Shown here: positions 10,343-13,178 of the stretch, piece by piece
Numbering within the stretch: the first letter of the stretch is position 1
How the letters are laid out: each line of letters starts with the position of its first letter
From: Trueperaceae bacterium
GTDB taxonomy: Bacteria > Deinococcota > Deinococci > Deinococcales > Trueperaceae
Direction of reading: 5' to 3'
DNA length: 13,178 bases
Assembly: GCA_011390455.1 (NCBI GenBank)
Contig: JAABSI010000083.1
Span: 1-13,178 of the forward strand
Position numbers and translations under genes: made by a program
Notes under the pieces: model-generated
Told to the model about the DNA's origin: nothing
Database searches by the model: none
The model's input: the letters and a program-made list of their open reading frames with translations, nothing else

Positions 10343-11275
10343 CCGCCCGCGCTGCGCCGCGCGCGCGCCCCGGAGCAACGCGCGGGCGACGACGGCTTGC
10401 ACCGCCACCCCGAGCGCGCCGAGCGGAACGCGAGGGCCGCCCCCGACGCTGCTCACGAAGGCGGTGTCGCCATCGTGGATCGTGTGCGAAGGGTGCGTCA
10501 CGTGCGCGATGCCCGCGTGCGCCGAGGTGGCGAGCGCGTGCGCTTCGGCCTTGGCGAGGGGCGCGTCGATCACCACCGCCACGAGGGTCGTGTTCGTGCC
10601 CGGGGCGGGGGCGAACAGCGCCGCGGCGGCCTCCGGGTCGAGGCCGATCCCGCTGCCGGCGACGAGCGTGCCGTCGCTCGGGTCCACCAGATCGCCCACC
10701 GCGTTGCTGATGGCGAGCGCCGCGACCCGGGCGCCGTGCACGCTCAGCAGCGCCGTACCGAGGCCGGAGCGCTGCGCCCGGTCGAAGCCCGCGAACTTGC
10801 CTACGGTGGCGCCCGTGCCCGCGCCGACGGCGCCCTCGGCCACCGGTGCGGACGTCGCCGCCGCGGCGGCCGCGTAGCCGGCCGCAGCGTCCGGGCGGAC
10901 GCGCGGGTCGCCTACCGACAGGTCGTAGAGCACCGCGGCCGGCACGATCGGCACCGCGCCGAACGGGGTGGCGAAGCCAACGCCTCGCTCCTCGAGGTAG
11001 CGCACGACCCCGCTCGCGGCGTCGAGCCCGAAGGCGCTGCCGCCGGTCAGGACCAGCGCGTGCACGCGCTCCACGCTCTTGTCGGGCTCGAGGAGCGCCG
11101 TCTCGCGGCTTCCGGGCGCGGCGCCGAGCACGCGCCCGGAGGTGACCGCGCCGTCGCCGTCGAACAGCACGACGGTGCAGCCGGTGCGGGCCGCCGGGTC
11201 GCTCCAGTGCCCGACCCGGACGCCGGGGAGGGCGGTGGGGCCGTCGTTCGGGGGCGCCGCGGCGCCCGGGGTCAC
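10340..11275 (-). CDS. P1-family (S58, DmpA/NylC-like) self-cleaving peptidase
   Basis: A 311-residue N-terminal-nucleophile hydrolase of the DmpA/NylC family. Members cleave themselves to expose a Ser or Thr nucleophile and act as aminopeptidases on beta- or D-amino-acid peptides or as amidases; the substrate here is unknown. Visible family blocks are PGVRVGHWSD (17-26), HALVLTGGSAFGLDAASGV (72-90), VGAGTGATVGK (150-160) and ISNAVGDLVDP (189-199). The likely cleavage site is in PGTNTTLVAVVIDAPL, between Asn228 and Thr229, as in NylC (DmpA has Gly/Ser). No signal peptide is seen, so it is probably cytoplasmic. The start is the GTG at 11275 inside the PBP stop (GTGA, 4-base overlap). The open frame continues upstream antiparallel to nothing real, only through the PBP gene in another frame. 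Confidence 0.9.
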   Translation of the reverse strand: MTPGAAAPPNDGPTALPGVRVGHWSDPAARTGCTVVLFDGDGAVTSGRVLGAAPGSRETALLEPDKSVERVHALVLTGGSAFGLDAASGVVRYLEERGVGFATPFGAVPIVPAAVLYDLSVGDPRVRPDAAAGYAAAAAATSAPVAEGAVGAGTGATVGKFAGFDRAQRSGLGTALLSVHGARVAALAISNAVGDLVDPSDGTLVAGSGIGLDPEAAAALFAPAPGTNTTLVAVVIDAPLAKAEAHALATSAHAGIAHVTHPSHTIHDGDTAFVSSVGGGPRVPLGALGVAVQAVVARALLRGARAAQRGR

Positions 11276-13178
11276 GGTTGGACCGGGAGTTCGAGCGGGG
11301 CCTCGCCCGCCAGGAAGGCGCCCAGGTCGGCCGGGGCCACCTCGAGCACGTCGATGAACTCGTACGGCGTGGCGGCGGTCGCCCGCATGCCGGTGCGGCG
11401 GTCGACGGGCACCTCGATCGTGAGCGTGCTCGCGACGCCCGCCGAGCTCAGGTCGGTCCCGGCCAGGAAGGCGGCGGTCGTGCCGTTCGGCGAGAGCGCG
11501 CCGGTGCGCCGATCGATGCGGTGGAACACGATCCCCTCCGGGATCGGGAAGCCGTCGGCCGCGACCGGACGCCCTTCGAGCGCCCGCGCGACGAAGTCGT
11601 TCCACACGTAGATCGGCTGGCGCGAGCTGGTGACCGTCTCGGTCGTGCCGTCGGCATTCGTCATCGAGCGCGGGAGCGAGCTGCTGTCGTCGTTGCCGAT
11701 CCAGACGGTGGCCACCATGCCGGGGGTCGCGCCGACGAACCAGATGTCGCGCTCGTCGTTGGTGGTGCCGGTCTTGCCGGCGATCCAGCGCCCCGGGACG
11801 TTGGCGCGCCACGAGAGCGCGATGGGGTCGCGGTCGACCACGTTGCCGTGCAGCGCATCGAGCATCACGTACGCCGTTTGCGGGCTCCAGACCTGCTTGT
11901 GGCGCGGCACCGCTTCGTAGAGCACGTTGCCATCGGCGTCCTCGACGCGCGCGACCACGTGCCAATCGACCTGGACGCCGCCGTTCGCGAAGGCACCGAA
12001 GGCTGAAGCGTGTTGGATGGGCGTGACCTCGAACGAGCCGAGCGCCAGGGCGTAGTAGGGCTCGACGTCGTAGCCGAGCTCGCGCGCCCGGTTGGCGACC
12101 GCCTCGGCGGAGGCGGCCTCGAGCGCTTTGACGGCCGGGATGTTGCGGCTCTGGTTGAGGTTCTCCCGCACGCTGAGCACGCCGGAGAACTGGTCGTCCC
12201 AGTTCCGCGGCTCGTACGGTGGCTGGCCCCGCGTGAGGAAGGTGGCCGGCTCGTCGAGCAGGACGGTGGCCTGCGAGAACCCGCCCAGTTCCATGGCGGT
12301 AGCGTAGACGATCGGTTTGAACGACGAACCGGGCTGGCGCCGAGCCTGCAGGACGCGGTTGAGCTCGCCGACGCCGACCCCGTCGGTCGGCTTTTCCCCC
12401 ACCATCGCGAGCACCTCGCCGGTCTCCGGGTCGATCCCGACGATCGCGAGCTGCGCGCCCGCCGGCAGATCGGCGTCGATCGCCGCCTGATTGGCCGCGC
12501 GCTGCGCTTGGACGTCGATGGTGGTGTAGATGCGCAGGCCGCCCTGCCCGTAGACGACCGGGTCGCCGAAGCGGTCGAGCAGGAAGTTGCGGACGTGGAA
12601 GAGCACGTCGCGCGAGAGGTCGGAACTGAGGGTCGACTGCACCCGCACCTCGTCGCCGGTGCGGACCGCCTCGACCAAACCCCCCTGGCCGTCGTAGGTG
12701 ACGCTCCAGCCGCGCGGTTGGAGCTCCTCGCGCCAGGCGCGGTCGGCGGCCTCCTGGCTGATCGTGCCGCGGCGCACCATGGAATCGAGCACCGTGCGCA
12801 TGCTCGCCCGCGTGCCGGTGAAGTCGTTGTGGCGCGGGTTGGGCGCCGGGATCAGGCGCGCCAGGTAGAGCCCCTCGGCGAGGGTGAGCGCGCTCGGCTC
12901 CTTGCCGAAGTACGTCTGGGCGGCGGCGCGGATGCCGTAGACGTTGCCACCCCAGAACACCACGTTGACGTAGTGGGTCAGGATCTCGGGTTTGGTGAGG
13001 CGGCGCTCGAGCTCGACCGCGAGCATGAGCTCCTTGGCCTTGCGCTCGAGCGAGCGATCGGCGCGCAGGTCGAACAGGACGGTGTTCTTGATCACCTGGG
13101 TGGTGATGGTGGAGCCGCCGCGATCGGCGTCGCCGGCGAACTCCTCGTAGAACGCGCGCGCGACGCCGAGCACGTCGA
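11272..13178 (-). CDS. Class A penicillin-binding protein, bifunctional (5' end outside window)
   Basis: A membrane-anchored peptidoglycan synthase that polymerises glycan strands and cross-links peptides on the outer face of the inner membrane. About 634 residues are visible; the membrane anchor and the start of the GT51 domain, with its first catalytic glutamate, lie beyond the edge. Counting from Val at 13173, GT51 continues with GGSTITTQVIKN (19-30), RKAKELMLAVELER (44-57) and the FWGGNVYGI block (73-81). The transpeptidase domain has the three penicillin-binding motifs SSFK (283-286, nucleophile Ser283), SRN (342-344) and KTGT (467-470). A tail of about 160 residues follows KTGT. The open frame can begin at an internal GTG (13173), but the homologous region clearly extends further upstream. 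Translationally coupled to the P1 peptidase gene. Confidence 0.96.
   Translation of the reverse strand, partial: DVLGVARAFYEEFAGDADRGGSTITTQVIKNTVLFDLRADRSLERKAKELMLAVELERRLTKPEILTHYVNVVFWGGNVYGIRAAAQTYFGKEPSALTLAEGLYLARLIPAPNPRHNDFTGTRASMRTVLDSMVRRGTISQEAADRAWREELQPRGWSVTYDGQGGLVEAVRTGDEVRVQSTLSSDLSRDVLFHVRNFLLDRFGDPVVYGQGGLRIYTTIDVQAQRAANQAAIDADLPAGAQLAIVGIDPETGEVLAMVGEKPTDGVGVGELNRVLQARRQPGSSFKPIVYATAMELGGFSQATVLLDEPATFLTRGQPPYEPRNWDDQFSGVLSVRENLNQSRNIPAVKALEAASAEAVANRARELGYDVEPYYALALGSFEVTPIQHASAFGAFANGGVQVDWHVVARVEDADGNVLYEAVPRHKQVWSPQTAYVMLDALHGNVVDRDPIALSWRANVPGRWIAGKTGTTNDERDIWFVGATPGMVATVWIGNDDSSSLPRSMTNADGTTETVTSSRQPIYVWNDFVARALEGRPVAADGFPIPEGIVFHRIDRRTGALSPNGTTAAFLAGTDLSSAGVASTLTIEVPVDRRTGMRATAATPYEFIDVLEVAPADLGAFLAGEAPLELPVQP

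Noticed and set aside
9740..11611. A 623-residue plus-strand open frame opposite pdxT, the P1 peptidase and the PBP end
   Set aside because: Antisense to three genes with complete active sites; no domain features.
11276..11965. A longer N-terminus for the P1 peptidase running back into the PBP gene
   Set aside because: That part is the PBP gene read in another frame. Family similarity begins just after the GTG at 11275, which also makes the GTGA overlap seen elsewhere in the window.

Overview
This is a GC-rich, gene-dense chromosomal segment with no mobile element, CRISPR array or phage gene. It most resembles a member of the Deinococcota (Deinococcus/Truepera side). The reasons are a TrmH closely resembling the Thermus enzyme as I recall it, a YmdB-type phosphodiesterase, family I pyrophosphatase, PdxT, and gene starts that fit leaderless transcripts preceded by a TANNNT -10 box. 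The last trait is described for Deinococcus deserti but also occurs in Actinobacteria. The lineage call is an inference; no rRNA is present.

Layout. 1-1746, minus strand: ymdB followed by the start of ppc (phosphoenolpyruvate carboxylase, cut by the window edge), overlapping by 8 bases. 1815-3457, plus strand: an Lrp/AsnC regulator overlapping an Eis-like acetyltransferase by 4 bases. 3468-5024, minus: a short DinG/XPD-type helicase with an iron-sulfur cysteine set. 5112-5198, minus: tRNA-Leu(GAG) with encoded CCA, a good sigma70-type promoter upstream and a near-perfect hairpin downstream. 5300-9059, plus: trmH, a secreted PQQ-dependent aldose dehydrogenase, lipB and lipA, ending in a 15-bp hairpin. 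9141-13178, minus: a class A penicillin-binding protein (5' end outside the window), a P1/S58 peptidase, pdxT and ppa.

The genes are mostly housekeeping: anaplerosis (ppc), lipoate synthesis (lipB-lipA), PLP synthesis (pdxT), pyrophosphate removal (ppa), tRNA modification (trmH) and cell-wall synthesis (PBP). The most consistent pattern is at the starts. All twelve genes whose start lies in the window fall into one of two classes. Seven have a TANNNT hexamer ending 5-7 bases before the start codon, as expected for leaderless mRNAs. The other five overlap the upstream gene by 4 or 8 bases. This rule also corrects the helicase start and supports GTG starts for ymdB, ppa, pdxT and the P1 peptidase. 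I found no clearly novel multi-gene system. The most interesting points are the start-site architecture, a -10 box built on a stop codon before pdxT, the coupling of a P1-family peptidase to a PBP, and an extended TrmH tail.
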